Shown: in pieces, positions 49,550-59,952 of the stretch
How the letters are laid out: each line of letters begins with the position of its first letter
How positions within the stretch are numbered: the stretch's first letter is position 1
Assembly: GCF_000819845.1 (NCBI RefSeq)
Contig: NZ_CDCG01000004.1
Span: 124,001 to 188,000, forward strand
Length of the DNA: 64,000 bases
Direction: 5' to 3'
Origin: Aeromonas enteropelogenes
Lineage (GTDB): Bacteria; Pseudomonadota; Gammaproteobacteria; Enterobacterales; Aeromonadaceae
Program-made: the position numbers and the translations under genes
The notes under the pieces: model-generated
Databases searched by the model: none
Told to the model about the DNA's origin: nothing
What the model saw: only the letters and a program-made list of their open reading frames with translations

Positions 49550-51256
49550 TTAGTTGGTCGTGACCCGGTTCACTTCCGCCAGACTGGTGACGCCCAAACG
49601 GGCCTTCTCCAACCCGGAGGTGCGCAGGGTCCGCATCCCCTCTTTCTGGGCGATGGCGGCGATCTGCAGCGAGTTGGCTCCCTGCATGATCAATTTTGCG
49701 ATATTTTCCGACATCAGCATGATTTCGTAGATGCCGACCCGTCCCTTGTAGCCCCCCGAGCACTCCTTGCAACCTACCGGTTTGAACAGCCGCAGCCCCG
49801 CTGCCAGTTGCTGCGGGGTAAAGCCCAACTCCAGCAACTCGGCCTCCGGCACTACTTCGGGCGCCTTGCAGTGATCGCACAGCTTGCGGGCCAGCCGCTG
49901 GGCCATGATCAGGGTCACTGAGGAGGCGATGTTGAAGGCCGGCACCCCCATGTTCATCATCCGGGTCAGCGTCTCGGCCGCCGAGTTGGTGTGCAGGGTG
50001 GAGAGCACCAGGTGGCCGGTTTGCGCCGCCTTGATGGCGATCTCTGCGGTTTCCAGATCCCGTATTTCCCCGACCATCACCACATCTGGATCCTGGCGCA
50101 GAAAGGAGCGCAGGGCGCTGGCGAAGGTGAGGCCCGCCTTGGGATTGACCTGCACCTGGTTGACGCCGGGCAGGTTGATCTCCACCGGATCCTCGGCGGT
50201 AGAGATATTCACCTCTGTGGTGTTGAGAATGTTGAGGCCGGTGTAAAGCGAGACCGTCTTGCCCGAGCCGGTGGGACCGGTCACCAGGATCATCCCCTGG
50301 GGTTTGGAGAGGGCGCGCAGGTATTGTGCCTTCTGTCGATCGTCAAAGCCGAGCTGCTCGATATTGAGGCGCGCCGCCGATGAGTCCAGCAGACGGATCA
50401 CGATCTTCTCCCCCCACATGGTGGGCAGGGTATTGACTCGCATGTCCATTGACTTGTTGCGTGACAGCTTCAGCTTGATGCGGCCATCCTGGGGCAGGCG
50501 CCGCTCGGCAATATCGAGCCGTGCCATCACCTTGAGACGGGCCGAGAAGCGGTTGGCCAGATTGACCGGCGGTGTGGCTATCTCGTGCAGGATGCCATCG
50601 ATGCGAAAACGGATGCGGTACTTCTGCTCATAGGGTTCGAAGTGCAGGTCGGAGGCGCCGCGCTTGATGGCATCCATCAGGATCTTGTTGATGTATTTGA
50701 CGATGGGGGCGTCATCGTCCGTGGTGTTGACACTCTCGTCGAGGCGACTGCCCTCGTCGGAGACCTCAAGATCCGAGATTTCGGACTCGTCGATATCCTC
50801 CATTCCGAGCACGTCGGTCTCGTTCTCCAGCAGCTTGCCGATGGCGGTGGTGAGCTTGTTTTCTTCCACCAGCAGCGCCTCGGTATGAAGCCCGAAGCTG
50901 AAGCCGAAGTCTTCCAGCGCCGACACATTGGTCGGATCCGACATGGCGATATAGAGGGTGTGGCCCTGGGTGTAGATGGGCAGCACATGGTGTTTTTCAA
51001 TCAGCTTCTGATTGAGGTACTTCTGCGGGATCTCGGCCAGATCGAAGGCGGCAAGATCCAGTAGAGGTACCCCATACTCCAGCTCGCAGAAATCAGCCAA
51101 CGCCTTGCTGTCGAGGATCTGGTTCTCCACCAGAAATGCCACGAAGGGTTTGCGCTGGGCCTTGGCCTGACTCAGGTAGCGCTGGGAATCCTCTTCACTG
51201 ATCAACGAAGAGGCGGCCAGGCTTATCGCCAGGCCGCTATGGGGGCTAGAGGTCAT
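49550..51256 (-). CDS. tapB: Type IV pilus assembly ATPase TapB (PilB)
   Basis: 568 residues, normal PilB. An N-terminal MshEN domain is followed by the ATPase core. Walker A is [19 protein letters not shown]; the Asp box and Walker B are near [21 protein letters not shown] zinc tetracysteine (CDHCKAP ... CKECSGG) is near residue 460-500. It powers pilus extension. tapA ends 3 bases before its start; a 219-base gap follows before tapC. Confidence 0.97.
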   Translation of the reverse strand: MTSSPHSGLAISLAASSLISEEDSQRYLSQAKAQRKPFVAFLVENQILDSKALADFCELEYGVPLLDLAAFDLAEIPQKYLNQKLIEKHHVLPIYTQGHTLYIAMSDPTNVSALEDFGFSFGLHTEALLVEENKLTTAIGKLLENETDVLGMEDIDESEISDLEVSDEGSRLDESVNTTDDDAPIVKYINKILMDAIKRGASDLHFEPYEQKYRIRFRIDGILHEIATPPVNLANRFSARLKVMARLDIAERRLPQDGRIKLKLSRNKSMDMRVNTLPTMWGEKIVIRLLDSSAARLNIEQLGFDDRQKAQYLRALSKPQGMILVTGPTGSGKTVSLYTGLNILNTTEVNISTAEDPVEINLPGVNQVQVNPKAGLTFASALRSFLRQDPDVVMVGEIRDLETAEIAIKAAQTGHLVLSTLHTNSAAETLTRMMNMGVPAFNIASSVTLIMAQRLARKLCDHCKAPEVVPEAELLELGFTPQQLAAGLRLFKPVGCKECSGGYKGRVGIYEIMLMSENIAKLIMQGANSLQIAAIAQKEGMRTLRTSGLEKARLGVTSLAEVNRVTTN

Positions 51257-51259
51257 GCG

Positions 51260-51703
51260 TTAGCAGAGGCCGCTAGTTTTACAGGTTCCAGTTACAGCCC
51301 AAGTAACCTTGCCATCAGCCTGGACCGTGGGGGTAATAACGTAGTTTTGTGTTGCCCCAAAGGTTGCTGATTGACCTGTAGCAGTTACAGCATTCGTTGT
51401 TGTACTAACCACCACAGAATCAACTTCACCTGTACCTGCACCAGCGGCTATGTCAGCAGGTACCCCATTAGTGCCTGAGTCACAAGTTGAGAGTGCTCCG
51501 CTTACAGCTGCGGTTGTCTGGGCACAGATCTCAATAGCTGTCTTGTAGGGGCCAACAGCAGAAACAACCTCAGAAAACTTCGCGCGTTTGGTGTAGGTCT
51601 GATACGCCGGCAGTGCTACCGCCGCCAGAATGGCCACGATCGCGACCACAATCATCAATTCGATAAGGGTAAAGCCTGACTGTTTCTTCATTTTGCTTTT
51701 CAT
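51260..51703 (-). CDS. tapA: Type IV prepilin TapA
   Basis: 147 residues from the ATG at 51703 ([10 protein letters not shown]), preceded by AAAGGA at good distance. TapD should cut after the Gly of KKQSG and release [20 protein letters not shown], the classic N-terminal helix with Glu5. The C-terminal disulfide loop is formed by GTCKTSGLC at the very end. The second half uses many AT-rich codons (ACA, ACT, GTA, GTT) unlike its neighbours. This suggests diversifying or exchanged sequence, known for Aeromonas tapA alleles. Confidence 0.95.
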   Translation of the reverse strand: MKSKMKKQSGFTLIELMIVVAIVAILAAVALPAYQTYTKRAKFSEVVSAVGPYKTAIEICAQTTAAVSGALSTCDSGTNGVPADIAAGAGTGEVDSVVVSTTTNAVTATGQSATFGATQNYVITPTVQADGKVTWAVTGTCKTSGLC

Positions 51704-51766
51704 AGAAAATGTCCTTTTATCCATTGTTCCTGGGAAGTGGCGGTGGAAAACTAACCACACGTCAAT

Positions 51767-51794
51767 ATCTTATCTGAGCGGATGGCGTTGGCAA
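51767..51794 (-). promoter_or_regulatory. Possible tapA promoter
   Basis: Read on the minus strand: TTGCCA (51789-51794) and TAAGAT (51767-51772) with a 16-base spacer, about 65 bases before tapA. The remaining bases 51795-51920 are AT-rich and hold nothing else I can identify. Confidence 0.4.
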
Positions 51795-51920
51795 CAAGTG
51801 CGCAGGCCCGTCATTAAAGTTTTTGATCCAATCCTCTATTTGGGTGAAAAAAGAGCGAAAACTGACCTGTTTCTGCTTAATTGCCTCCCCCTTCTCTTGT
51901 TGCTGGTACGACATATAAAG

Positions 51921-51943
51921 AAAAGGCGCCGAGGGCGCCTTTT
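51921..51943 (-). terminator. nadC terminator
   Basis: Perfect ten-pair stem AAAAGGCGCC / GGCGCCTTTT with a three-base loop, about 135 bases past the nadC stop and upstream of tapA. The A/T ends make it usable in both directions. Confidence 0.85.
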
Positions 51944-52077
51944 GCAAGTCGAGGGGGCGGTTATGTTGACGGGCCTCTCAATGAGTCTGTTTTAGCTGCC
52001 TTATCAAGCCATTACCTATAGAGGTGATGGTATCTGCCGGATATTCGGCTGGCGTAGCCGGAACGGTCACAATCCGT

Positions 52078-52938
<861 letters not shown>

Positions 52939-53409
52939 TTATTCCTGCAAGGGTCTGAGCAGCAACTGCCGCTCCTTTTGAACCAGCTCCAGCCGACCGA
53001 GGGCATTCATGCCTACCAGCACCTCGTCTCCCTCTGCCGCCGGATTGATGAAGATGGCCAGATCGTACAAGGTCAAAGGGCCCATCGCCAGCGTTTCGAT
53101 GGTGCCGTTGCCGACCCGGATCATCCCGGCCGCCGTGTTGACCTGGCTGCTGCCATGGGCGGGCAGTCCCAGCCGTTCGGCGACCGGCAGCGGCACGGTT
53201 ATGCGGGTGGCGCCGGTGTCGAGCAGCAGTTGCACCGGCTGACCGTTGATGGCACCCTCCAGACGATAGTGGCCGCTCTGGTCGGCCCTTAGCAGCAGTT
53301 CGCCGCTGGCGGTGACGCTCGGCTGGGAGCGGGAGTGGAAGTAGAGGGTCAGCAGACCCATCAGAGAGAGCCAGGCCAGTAACCAGAACCAGCGCGCCGT
53401 TTGCTGCAT
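52939..53409 (-). CDS. Retropepsin-like membrane-anchored aspartic protease
   Basis: 156 residues. One N-terminal membrane helix (about residues 7-24) is followed by a single retropepsin-type domain. The catalytic motif is LLLDTGATRITVPLPVAERL, and DEVLVGMNALGRLEL near the C terminus is the conserved strand-helix after the flap. This is the bacterial clan AA protease of the TIGR02281 type; active enzymes are homodimers, here probably periplasmic. Substrate unknown. It sits 3 bases before nadC and 23 bases from the divergent ampD. Confidence 0.88.
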   Translation of the reverse strand: MQQTARWFWLLAWLSLMGLLTLYFHSRSQPSVTASGELLLRADQSGHYRLEGAINGQPVQLLLDTGATRITVPLPVAERLGLPAHGSSQVNTAAGMIRVGNGTIETLAMGPLTLYDLAIFINPAAEGDEVLVGMNALGRLELVQKERQLLLRPLQE

Positions 53410-53432
53410 ACCTCATCCATATCGAGCCAAAG

Positions 53433-54014
53433 ATGACCCAGCCTAACACACATTTTTCCATCGACGCCGCCGGCTGGTGCCGGGAGGCACGCCGGGTTCC
53501 ATCCCCCCATCACAACGAGCGACCCGTATCGGACGATATCTCCCTGCTGGTGGTGCACGGCATCAGCCTGCCCCCTGGCGAGTTTGGCGGCCCCTTTATC
53601 GACGATCTCTTTATGGGCAGGCTGGATCCCGGGGCTCATCCCTATTTTGCCGACATCCATCAGCTGCGGGTTTCGGCCCACTGCCTGATCCGCCGCGATG
53701 GCGAACTGGTGCAGTATGTGCCGTTCGTTGCCCGCGCCTGGCATGCGGGAGTATCCAGCTGGCAGGGGAGAGAGGCATGCAATGACTTCTCCATCGGTAT
53801 CGAGCTGGAAGGGACGGATGAGCTTCCCTACACGGAGGCGCAATATGCAGTGCTGATTGGGCTCGCTCGGGCCATCTGTGACCAGTATCCGGCCATCACT
53901 CCGGAAAAAATTGTGGGTCATTGCGATATCGCACCTGGGCGCAAGACGGATCCGGGGGACAGCTTCCAATGGCAGGATTTTCGCAATAAATTCAACGTTT
54001 CCTGTAAAAATTAA
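53433..54014 (+). CDS. ampD: 1,6-anhydro-MurNAc-L-alanine amidase AmpD
   Basis: 193 residues, near E. coli AmpD (183). This cytoplasmic zinc amidase recycles anhydro-muropeptides and keeps AmpR-dependent beta-lactamase genes off; loss of AmpD derepresses beta-lactamases in Aeromonas. Zinc ligands: His in LLVVHGISLPPGEFGG, His in IVGHCDIAPGRKTDPG and Asp in the same motif. DFSIGIELEG is also conserved. Followed by a terminator. Confidence 0.96.
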   Translation: MTQPNTHFSIDAAGWCREARRVPSPHHNERPVSDDISLLVVHGISLPPGEFGGPFIDDLFMGRLDPGAHPYFADIHQLRVSAHCLIRRDGELVQYVPFVARAWHAGVSSWQGREACNDFSIGIELEGTDELPYTEAQYAVLIGLARAICDQYPAITPEKIVGHCDIAPGRKTDPGDSFQWQDFRNKFNVSCKN

Positions 54015-54038
54015 AATTCACTTTGCCTTTTTAAATCA

Positions 54039-54067
54039 ATGGCTTGCCAATGTGGCAGGCCATTTTT
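54039..54067 (+). terminator. ampD terminator
   Basis: Ten-pair stem ATGGCTTGCC / GGCAGGCCAT (one T-G pair) with loop AATGT, followed by TTTTG. It begins 25 bases after the ampD stop. Confidence 0.8.
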
Positions 54068-54110
54068 GTTGCTGGTTATCCAAATGTTATTTGTGAGCTA
54101 TCTCAAGAAT

Positions 54111-54125
54111 ATTGGTAAGACCATT
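54111..54125 (+). promoter_or_regulatory. Upstream PdhR operator
   Basis: ATTGGTAAGACCATT is close to the PdhR consensus ATTGGTnnnACCAAT, differing near the right end. It lies about 95 bases before the promoter, so it may support looping or control of an upstream start. Confidence 0.65.
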
Positions 54126-54204
54126 TTCTATGAGCTAAATCATGTTTGCACCAATTTACCCCTTAAGTGGTGCCTTTCATTCTTGATTCAGATCATCTTT
54201 TGGG

Positions 54205-54233
54205 TGGACTTTTCAATGCCCCTCTGCTAATTT
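54205..54233 (+). promoter_or_regulatory. pdhR promoter
   Basis: TGGACT and TAATTT separated by 17 bases, with an extended -10 (TGC before TAATTT). The predicted start near 54240 places the PdhR operator at about +9 to +25, as in E. coli. Confidence 0.55.
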
Positions 54234-54248
54234 TCGCCCCATCCATAA

Positions 54249-54265
54249 AATTGGTAATACCAATT
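54249..54265 (+). promoter_or_regulatory. Main PdhR operator
   Basis: AATTGGTAATACCAATT, a perfect inverted repeat and full match to the PdhR site, 15 bases before the pdhR start codon. Binding would block transcription until pyruvate releases PdhR. Confidence 0.88.
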
Positions 54266-54280
54266 TAACAAAGTAGCCTC

Positions 54281-55045
54281 ATGCCCTATCGCAAGATCAC
54301 GCAACCCAAGTTAGCTGACGCCATCGTCGCCGAACTGGAACAGATGATTCTGGAAGGCAGCCTGCAGCCGGGACAGAAACTGCCCCCCGAGCGCGAGCTG
54401 GCCATCCAGTTTCAGGTTTCGCGCCCCTCCCTGCGCGAAGCCATCCAGCGGCTGGAGGCGCGCGGGTTGCTCTATCGCCGTCAGGGCGGTGGCACTTATG
54501 TGCAGAATGCCCTGAGCAAGGGGATCGCCGATCCTCTGTTCGAGCTGCTCAGCACCCACCCCGAGGCTCGCTACGATCTGCTGGAGTTCCGTCATGCGCT
54601 GGAAGGCATCTGTGCCTACTACGCCGCATTGCGGGGCACTGAGTCAGACTTCGAGCGGATCCGCAAAGTGCAGATCTCCATCGAGGAGGCTGGGCAGCTG
54701 GGGTCGCTGGTGGCGGAATCCGCTGCCGTGACCCAGTTTTATCTGGCGGTGGCCGAGGCCTCCCACAACGTGGTGCTGCTGCACCTGTTGCGGGCCATGA
54801 GCCCCATGCTGGAGCAGAACATTCTGCAAAATAACGAGATTTTGAATCGCCGCCCGGGAGTGGTAGCCAAGATCCGTCGCCATCGTGCGAGTCTGATCGA
54901 GGCTATTCTTTCGGGGGCTCCGGAGCGGGCCAGAGCTGCTTGTCATGAGCACCTGGCCTTTATCGAGGACACCTTGTTGGATATGCAGAGGGAAGACAGC
55001 CGGATCCAGCGATCCATGCGTCGGATCCGTCAGCAGGAAAACTAA
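54281..55045 (+). CDS. pdhR: Pyruvate-responsive repressor PdhR
   Basis: 254 residues, same as E. coli PdhR. GntR/FadR-type: winged helix N terminus ([60 protein letters not shown]) and an all-helical C-terminal effector domain. It represses its own operon in the absence of pyruvate; two operators lie upstream. aceE begins 84 bases later. Confidence 0.97.
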   Translation: MPYRKITQPKLADAIVAELEQMILEGSLQPGQKLPPERELAIQFQVSRPSLREAIQRLEARGLLYRRQGGGTYVQNALSKGIADPLFELLSTHPEARYDLLEFRHALEGICAYYAALRGTESDFERIRKVQISIEEAGQLGSLVAESAAVTQFYLAVAEASHNVVLLHLLRAMSPMLEQNILQNNEILNRRPGVVAKIRRHRASLIEAILSGAPERARAACHEHLAFIEDTLLDMQREDSRIQRSMRRIRQQEN

Positions 55046-55129
55046 TCCCACAAGGCTTTCTTTTATTGTCGAATGCTTGCGCCCTTCGCCGTGCAATGCC
55101 GTGCAATCACAACAAAATAGGAACCAGCC

Positions 55130-57790
55130 ATGTCTGATATCCTGAAGAACGATGTGGACCCGATAGAAACGCTGGAGTGGCTTGCCTCTCTGGAATCCCT
55201 GCTGCGTGAAGAGGGTCCCCAACGCGCTCAGTTCATCCTTGAACAGTTGGCCGAGAAAGCCCGCGCAAGCGGTGTGGACGTGGCTGCCAAGGCAAACCGC
55301 GATTACATCAACACCATTCTGTCCAGCGAAGAGCCTGACTACCCGGGCGACCTGGAGATGGAGCGCCGTATTCGCGCCATCATCCGCTGGAACGCCATGA
55401 TGATCGTGCTGCGCGCCTCCAAGAAAGACCTGGACCTGGGTGGTCACATGTCTTCCTTCGCTTCCTCTGCGACCATCTACGAAGTCTGCTTCAACCACTT
55501 CTTCCGTGCCCGCAACGAGAAGGATGGTGGCGACCTGGTTTACTTCCAGGGTCACATCTCCCCGGGCATCTACGCCCGTGCGTTCGCTGAAGGTCGTCTG
55601 ACCGAAGAGCAGCTGGATAACTTCCGTCAGGAAGTGGATGGCAAGGGTATCCCCTCCTACCCGCACCCGAAACTGATGCCGGACTTCTGGCAGTTCCCGA
55701 CCGTCTCCATGGGTCTGGGCCCCATCGCCGCCATCTATCAGGCCCGTTTCCTGAAGTACCTGACCGACCGTGGCATCAAGGATTGCTCCGAGCAGACCGT
55801 TTACGCCTTCCTGGGTGACGGCGAGATGGACGAGCCGGAAGCCAAGGGCGCCCTGACCGTTGCCGTGCGTGAAAAGCTCGACAACCTGGTGTTCGTGGTC
55901 AACTGCAACCTGCAGCGTCTGGATGGCCCGGTTGTCGGCAACGGCAAGGTCATCAACGAGCTGGAAGGCCTGTTCGCCGGCGCCGGCTGGGATGTCACCA
56001 AGGTGATCTGGGGCCGCAAGTGGGATGAGCTGCTGAAGAAAGACACTTCCGGCAAGCTGATCCAGCTGATGAACGAGACAGTGGACGGTGACTACCAGAC
56101 CATGAAGTCCCGCGACGGCGCCTACGTTCGCGAGCACTTCTTCAACCGTTATCCGGAAACTGCCGCCCTGGTCAAAGACATGACCGACGAGGAAATCTTC
56201 GCCCTGAACCGCGGTGGTCACGATCCTCGCAAACTGTTTGCCGCTTTCTCCAAAGCCGCAGCAACCAAGGGCAAGCCGACCGTTATCCTGGCCAAGACCA
56301 TCAAGGGCTATGGCATGGGCGAAGCGGCCGAAGGCAAGAACATCGCTCACCAGGTCAAGAAGATGGAGCTGGACTCCGTGCGTCACCTGCGTGATCGCTT
56401 CAACCTGCCGGTATCCGACGAGCAGCTGGCCGACCTGCCGTACCTGAAGATCGAAGAAGGTACCGAAGAGCACAAGTACCTGCACGCCCGCCGTGCCGCA
56501 CTGAAGGGCTATGTACCGACCCGTCTGCGCGAGAGCACCACCAAGCTGGAAATCCCGGCACTGGATGCCTTCGGCCCGCTGCTGGGCGAACAGGCGCGCG
56601 AAATCTCCACCACCATGGCGTTCGTGCGTTCCCTGAACGTGATGCTGAAAGACAAGTCCATCGGCAAGCGCATCGTCCCGATCCTGGCTGACGAAGCCCG
56701 TACCTTCGGTATGGAAGGTCTGTTCCGCCAGATCGGTATCTACAGCCCGCACGGTCAGCAGTACACCCCGCAAGACCGTGACATCGTCTCCTACTACAAG
56801 GAAGACAAGCAGGGTCAGGTTCTGCAAGACGGTATCAACGAGCTGGGCGCCATGTCCTCCTGGCTGGCTGCTGCAACCTCTTACAGCACCAACGACTGCC
56901 CGATGATCCCGTTCTACATCTACTACTCCATGTTCGGCTTCCAGCGGATCGGCGACATGGCGTGGGCAGCCGGTGACCAGCAAGCCCGTGGCTTCCTGCT
57001 GGGCGCGACCTCCGGTCGTACCACTCTTAACGGAGAGGGCTTGCAGCACGAAGATGGTCACAGCCACATCCTGGCCAACACCATCCCGAACTGCGTCTCC
57101 TACGACCCGTCCTACGCCTATGAAGTGGCGGTGATCGTACAGGATGGCCTGCGCCGCATGTACGGCGAGAACCCGGAGAACGTGTTCTACTACATCACCA
57201 CCCTGAACGAGAACTACGCCATGCCGGCCATGCCGGAAGGCGCCGAGGAAGGCATCCGCAAGGGTATCTACAAGCTGGAATCCGTGGCCGGCGACAAGGC
57301 CAAGGTTCAGCTGCTGGGCTGTGGCTCCATCCTGGGTCACGTGCGCAAGGCCGCCCAGATCCTGGCCACCGAATACGGTGTCGGCTCCGACGTGTTCAGC
57401 GTGACTTCCTTCAACGAGCTGGCTCGTGACGGTCAGGACGCGGACCGCTGGAACATGCTGCACCCGACCAGCGAAGCCCGCGTGCCCTACATCGCTCAGG
57501 TGCTGGGCGCCGAGGCCACCATCGCTGCGACCGACTACATGAAGTCCTTCGCCGATCAGGTCCGTGCCTTCGTTCCGACCGAGAACTACCGTGTGCTGGG
57601 TACCGACGGTTACGGCCGCTCCGACAGCCGTGCCAACCTGCGTCGTCACTTTGAAGTGAACGAGTTCTACGTGGTGGTTGCTGCCCTGACCGAGCTGGCC
57701 CAGCGTGGCGAGATCGACAAGCAGGTTGTGGCCGAGGCCATCACCAAGTACGGCATCGACGCCGACAAGGTGAACCCGCTGTACGCGTAA
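55130..57790 (+). CDS. aceE: Pyruvate dehydrogenase E1 component AceE
   Basis: 886 residues, the homodimeric E1 of gammaproteobacteria. It decarboxylates pyruvate with thiamine diphosphate and acetylates the E2 lipoyl group. The ThDP motif is FLGDGEMDEPEAKGALTVAV followed by NLVFVVNCNLQRLDGPV. GHISPGIYARAFAEGRLTEE and QHEDGHSHILANTIPN are typical. Codons are strongly biased to preferred ones, fitting high expression. AGGAA precedes the start; a hairpin lies between it and aceF. Confidence 0.98.
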   Translation: MSDILKNDVDPIETLEWLASLESLLREEGPQRAQFILEQLAEKARASGVDVAAKANRDYINTILSSEEPDYPGDLEMERRIRAIIRWNAMMIVLRASKKDLDLGGHMSSFASSATIYEVCFNHFFRARNEKDGGDLVYFQGHISPGIYARAFAEGRLTEEQLDNFRQEVDGKGIPSYPHPKLMPDFWQFPTVSMGLGPIAAIYQARFLKYLTDRGIKDCSEQTVYAFLGDGEMDEPEAKGALTVAVREKLDNLVFVVNCNLQRLDGPVVGNGKVINELEGLFAGAGWDVTKVIWGRKWDELLKKDTSGKLIQLMNETVDGDYQTMKSRDGAYVREHFFNRYPETAALVKDMTDEEIFALNRGGHDPRKLFAAFSKAAATKGKPTVILAKTIKGYGMGEAAEGKNIAHQVKKMELDSVRHLRDRFNLPVSDEQLADLPYLKIEEGTEEHKYLHARRAALKGYVPTRLRESTTKLEIPALDAFGPLLGEQAREISTTMAFVRSLNVMLKDKSIGKRIVPILADEARTFGMEGLFRQIGIYSPHGQQYTPQDRDIVSYYKEDKQGQVLQDGINELGAMSSWLAAATSYSTNDCPMIPFYIYYSMFGFQRIGDMAWAAGDQQARGFLLGATSGRTTLNGEGLQHEDGHSHILANTIPNCVSYDPSYAYEVAVIVQDGLRRMYGENPENVFYYITTLNENYAMPAMPEGAEEGIRKGIYKLESVAGDKAKVQLLGCGSILGHVRKAAQILATEYGVGSDVFSVTSFNELARDGQDADRWNMLHPTSEARVPYIAQVLGAEATIAATDYMKSFADQVRAFVPTENYRVLGTDGYGRSDSRANLRRHFEVNEFYVVVAALTELAQRGEIDKQVVAEAITKYGIDADKVNPLYA

Positions 57791-57805
57791 GAGGATCAAG
57801 TGCCG

Positions 57806-57827
57806 TGCCGGGACAAGCTGCCCGGCA
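57806..57827 (+). other. Intercistronic hairpin between aceE and aceF
   Basis: TGCCGGG / CCCGGCA with an eight-base loop, not followed by a U tract. More likely a message-stabilising or processing structure than a terminator, since aceF must be co-expressed. Confidence 0.5.
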
Positions 57828-57906
57828 TGGTCTTGCAAAGGTTAACGCGAGATGCGCGTGAGGCTGCCAGTCAGCAACGCGGATGCACGCAAGAGGATAA
57901 AGCACA

Positions 57907-58745
57907 ATGTCCAAACAGATTATGGTGCCGGATATCGGCGCCGATGAGGTTGAAGTTACCGAGATCATGGTAGCCGTGGGTGACAAGGTCGAGCTCGACC
58001 AGTCCATCATCGCGGTAGAAGGCGACAAGGCCTCCATGGAAGTCCCGGCTCCGGCCGCCGGCATCGTTAAAGAGATCCTGATCAAGGTGGGCGACAAGGT
58101 CGCCACCGGTTCCCAGATTATGATCTTCGAAGCCGAAGGCGCTGCCGCCGCACCTGCAGAAGTGGCTGCACCGGTTGCTGCTGCCCCTGCCGCCGCTCCG
58201 GCTGCTGCCGCCCGTCAGGACGTTCACGTACCGGACATCGGTGGTGACGAAGTCGAAGTCACCGAGATCATGGTTGCCGTGGGCGACATGGTCGAGGCCG
58301 ACCAGTCCATCATCGCCGTGGAAGGTGACAAGGCTTCTATGGAAGTGCCGGCACCGTTCGCCGGCCGCGTGGTCGAGATCAAGGTTGCCGCTGGCGCCAA
58401 GGTTTCCACCGGTTCCCTGGTGATGGTATTCGAAGTGGCTGGCGCCGCGCCGGTTGCCGCCGCTGCACCGGCTCAGGCTGCCGCCCCTGTGGCTGCTGCC
58501 CCTGCTGTTGCCGCCGCCAAGGACGTCAACGTACCGGACATCGGCGGTGACGAAGTGGAAGTCACCGAGATCATGGTGGCCGTGGGTGACAAGGTTGAAG
58601 CCGACCAGTCCCTGATCGCCGTGGAAGGTGACAAGGCCTCCATGGAAGTCCCGGCTCCGTTCGCCGGTGTGGTCAAGGAAATCAAGGTGAAGGCGGGTGA
58701 CAAGGTCTCCACCGGATCGCTCATCATGGTGTTCGAAGTGGCTGG
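57907..58745 (+). repeat. Three tandem lipoyl-domain repeats inside aceF
   Basis: Units begin near 57907, 58216 and 58519, the second and third 303 bases apart. Long blocks such as the codons for [15 protein letters not shown] and [12 protein letters not shown] are nearly identical in DNA sequence, so recombination between units is possible. Confidence 0.85.
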
Positions 58746-59790
58746 CGCCGCGCCGGCTGCAGTTGCTGCTCCGGCCCCTGCCGCAGCCCCGGCCCCGGCT
58801 CCGGTTGCCGCCGCCCCTGCGCCGGTCGCCCAGGCTGCTGCCTCCGACTTCGTCGCCAACGATGCCTACGTCCACGCCTCTCCGGCGGTGCGCCGTCTGG
58901 CCCGTGAATTCGGTGTCAACCTGGCCAAGGTGAAGGCCTCCGGTCGCAAGGGCCGCATCGTCAAAGAAGACGTGCAGGCTTATGTGAAGGATGCGGTCAA
59001 GCGCGCCGAGTCCGCACCGGCTGCAGGTCAAGGCTCTGGCAACGGCATGAGCGTACTGCCGTGGCCGAAGGTCGACTTCAGCAAGTTTGGTGACGTGGAA
59101 GAGGTCGAACTGACCCGCATCCAGAAGATCTCCGGTCCGAACCTGCACCGCAACTGGGCCATGATCCCTCATGTCACCCAGTTCGACGAAGCCGATACCA
59201 CCGAGCTGGAAGCGTTCCGCAAAGAGCAGAACGTGCTGGCCGAGAAGCAGAAGCTGGACGTGAAGATCACCCCGCTGGTGTTCATCCTGAAAGCCGCCGC
59301 CAAGGCCCTGGAAGCCCATCCACGCTTCTGCAGCTCCCTGTCCGAAGATGGCAGCAAGCTGATCATGAAGAAGTACATCCACATCGGTGTGGCGGTGGAT
59401 ACCCCCAACGGTCTGGTTGTGCCGGTCGTGCGCGACGTCAATAAAAAGGGCATCATCGAGCTGTCCCGTGATCTGGCCGAGATCTCCAAGAAGGCTCGCG
59501 CCGGCAAGCTGACCGCAGCCGACATGCAGGGCGGTTGCTTCACCATCTCCAGCCTGGGTGGCATCGGCGGTACCAGCTTTACCCCGATCGTCAATGCGCC
59601 GGAAGTGGCCATCCTGGGCGTCTCCAAGTCCGAGATGAAGCCGAAGTGGAACGGCAAGGAGTTCGTGCCGCGCCTGATGCTGCCGCTGGCTCTGAGCTAC
59701 GACCACCGCGTTATCGATGGTGCCGATGGAGCCCGCTTCATCACCACCATGAATGGCGTACTGTCCGACATTCGTCGACTGGTCCTGTAA
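57907..59790 (+). CDS. aceF: Pyruvate dehydrogenase E2, dihydrolipoyl acetyltransferase AceF
   Basis: 627 residues. Three lipoyl domains start near residues 1, 104 and 205, each with an [12 protein letters not shown] motif; lipoylated lysines are K41, K142 and K243, exactly 101 apart. Ala/Pro linkers separate them. The E1/E3-binding domain follows ([20 protein letters not shown], about 320-355), then the catalytic core ending [17 protein letters not shown] with the active His and Asp. E2 forms the 24-subunit core of the complex. A terminator follows. Confidence 0.98.
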   Translation: MSKQIMVPDIGADEVEVTEIMVAVGDKVELDQSIIAVEGDKASMEVPAPAAGIVKEILIKVGDKVATGSQIMIFEAEGAAAAPAEVAAPVAAAPAAAPAAAARQDVHVPDIGGDEVEVTEIMVAVGDMVEADQSIIAVEGDKASMEVPAPFAGRVVEIKVAAGAKVSTGSLVMVFEVAGAAPVAAAAPAQAAAPVAAAPAVAAAKDVNVPDIGGDEVEVTEIMVAVGDKVEADQSLIAVEGDKASMEVPAPFAGVVKEIKVKAGDKVSTGSLIMVFEVAGAAPAAVAAPAPAAAPAPAPVAAAPAPVAQAAASDFVANDAYVHASPAVRRLAREFGVNLAKVKASGRKGRIVKEDVQAYVKDAVKRAESAPAAGQGSGNGMSVLPWPKVDFSKFGDVEEVELTRIQKISGPNLHRNWAMIPHVTQFDEADTTELEAFRKEQNVLAEKQKLDVKITPLVFILKAAAKALEAHPRFCSSLSEDGSKLIMKKYIHIGVAVDTPNGLVVPVVRDVNKKGIIELSRDLAEISKKARAGKLTAADMQGGCFTISSLGGIGGTSFTPIVNAPEVAILGVSKSEMKPKWNGKEFVPRLMLPLALSYDHRVIDGADGARFITTMNGVLSDIRRLVL

Positions 59791-59796
59791 GTGAGA

Positions 59797-59822
59797 GGGC
59801 GGGCCCAGAGCCTGCCCTTTTT
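59797..59822 (+). terminator. Terminator after aceF
   Basis: GGGCGGGC / GCCTGCCC (8 pairs, one G-T) with a five-base loop, followed by TTTTT. It separates pdhR-aceE-aceF from lpd, leaving room for an lpd promoter. Confidence 0.8.
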
Positions 59823-59835
59823 ACTTCTCATTTCG

Positions 59836-59853
59836 TTAACAGGATTGTAAACT
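59836..59853 (+). promoter_or_regulatory. Possible ArcA-type direct repeat upstream of lpd
   Basis: GTTAACAGGATTGTAAAC has two GTTAA/GTAAA half-sites 11 bases apart, the layout of an ArcA box. E. coli lpd is repressed by ArcA without oxygen. The sequence is short, so this is tentative. Confidence 0.3.
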
Positions 59854-59952
59854 TGCCCCGTTTTTTCACGGCTGCAGCCGCCTTGTTTTGCAACAAAAAG
59901 AAGGTTTAAGAGTGCGCAGTCCTGGGGATATAAGAACGACAAAGAGGTCATG

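Noticed and set aside
54039..54230. A 63-residue hydrophobic open frame between ampD and pdhR.
   Set aside because: It starts in the ampD terminator stem, has no ribosome site and runs over a PdhR operator.
54644..57838. A 1064-residue open frame on the minus strand opposite pdhR and aceE.
   Set aside because: Antisense shadow of aceE with strong codon bias; no domain is recognisable and no ribosome site supports it.
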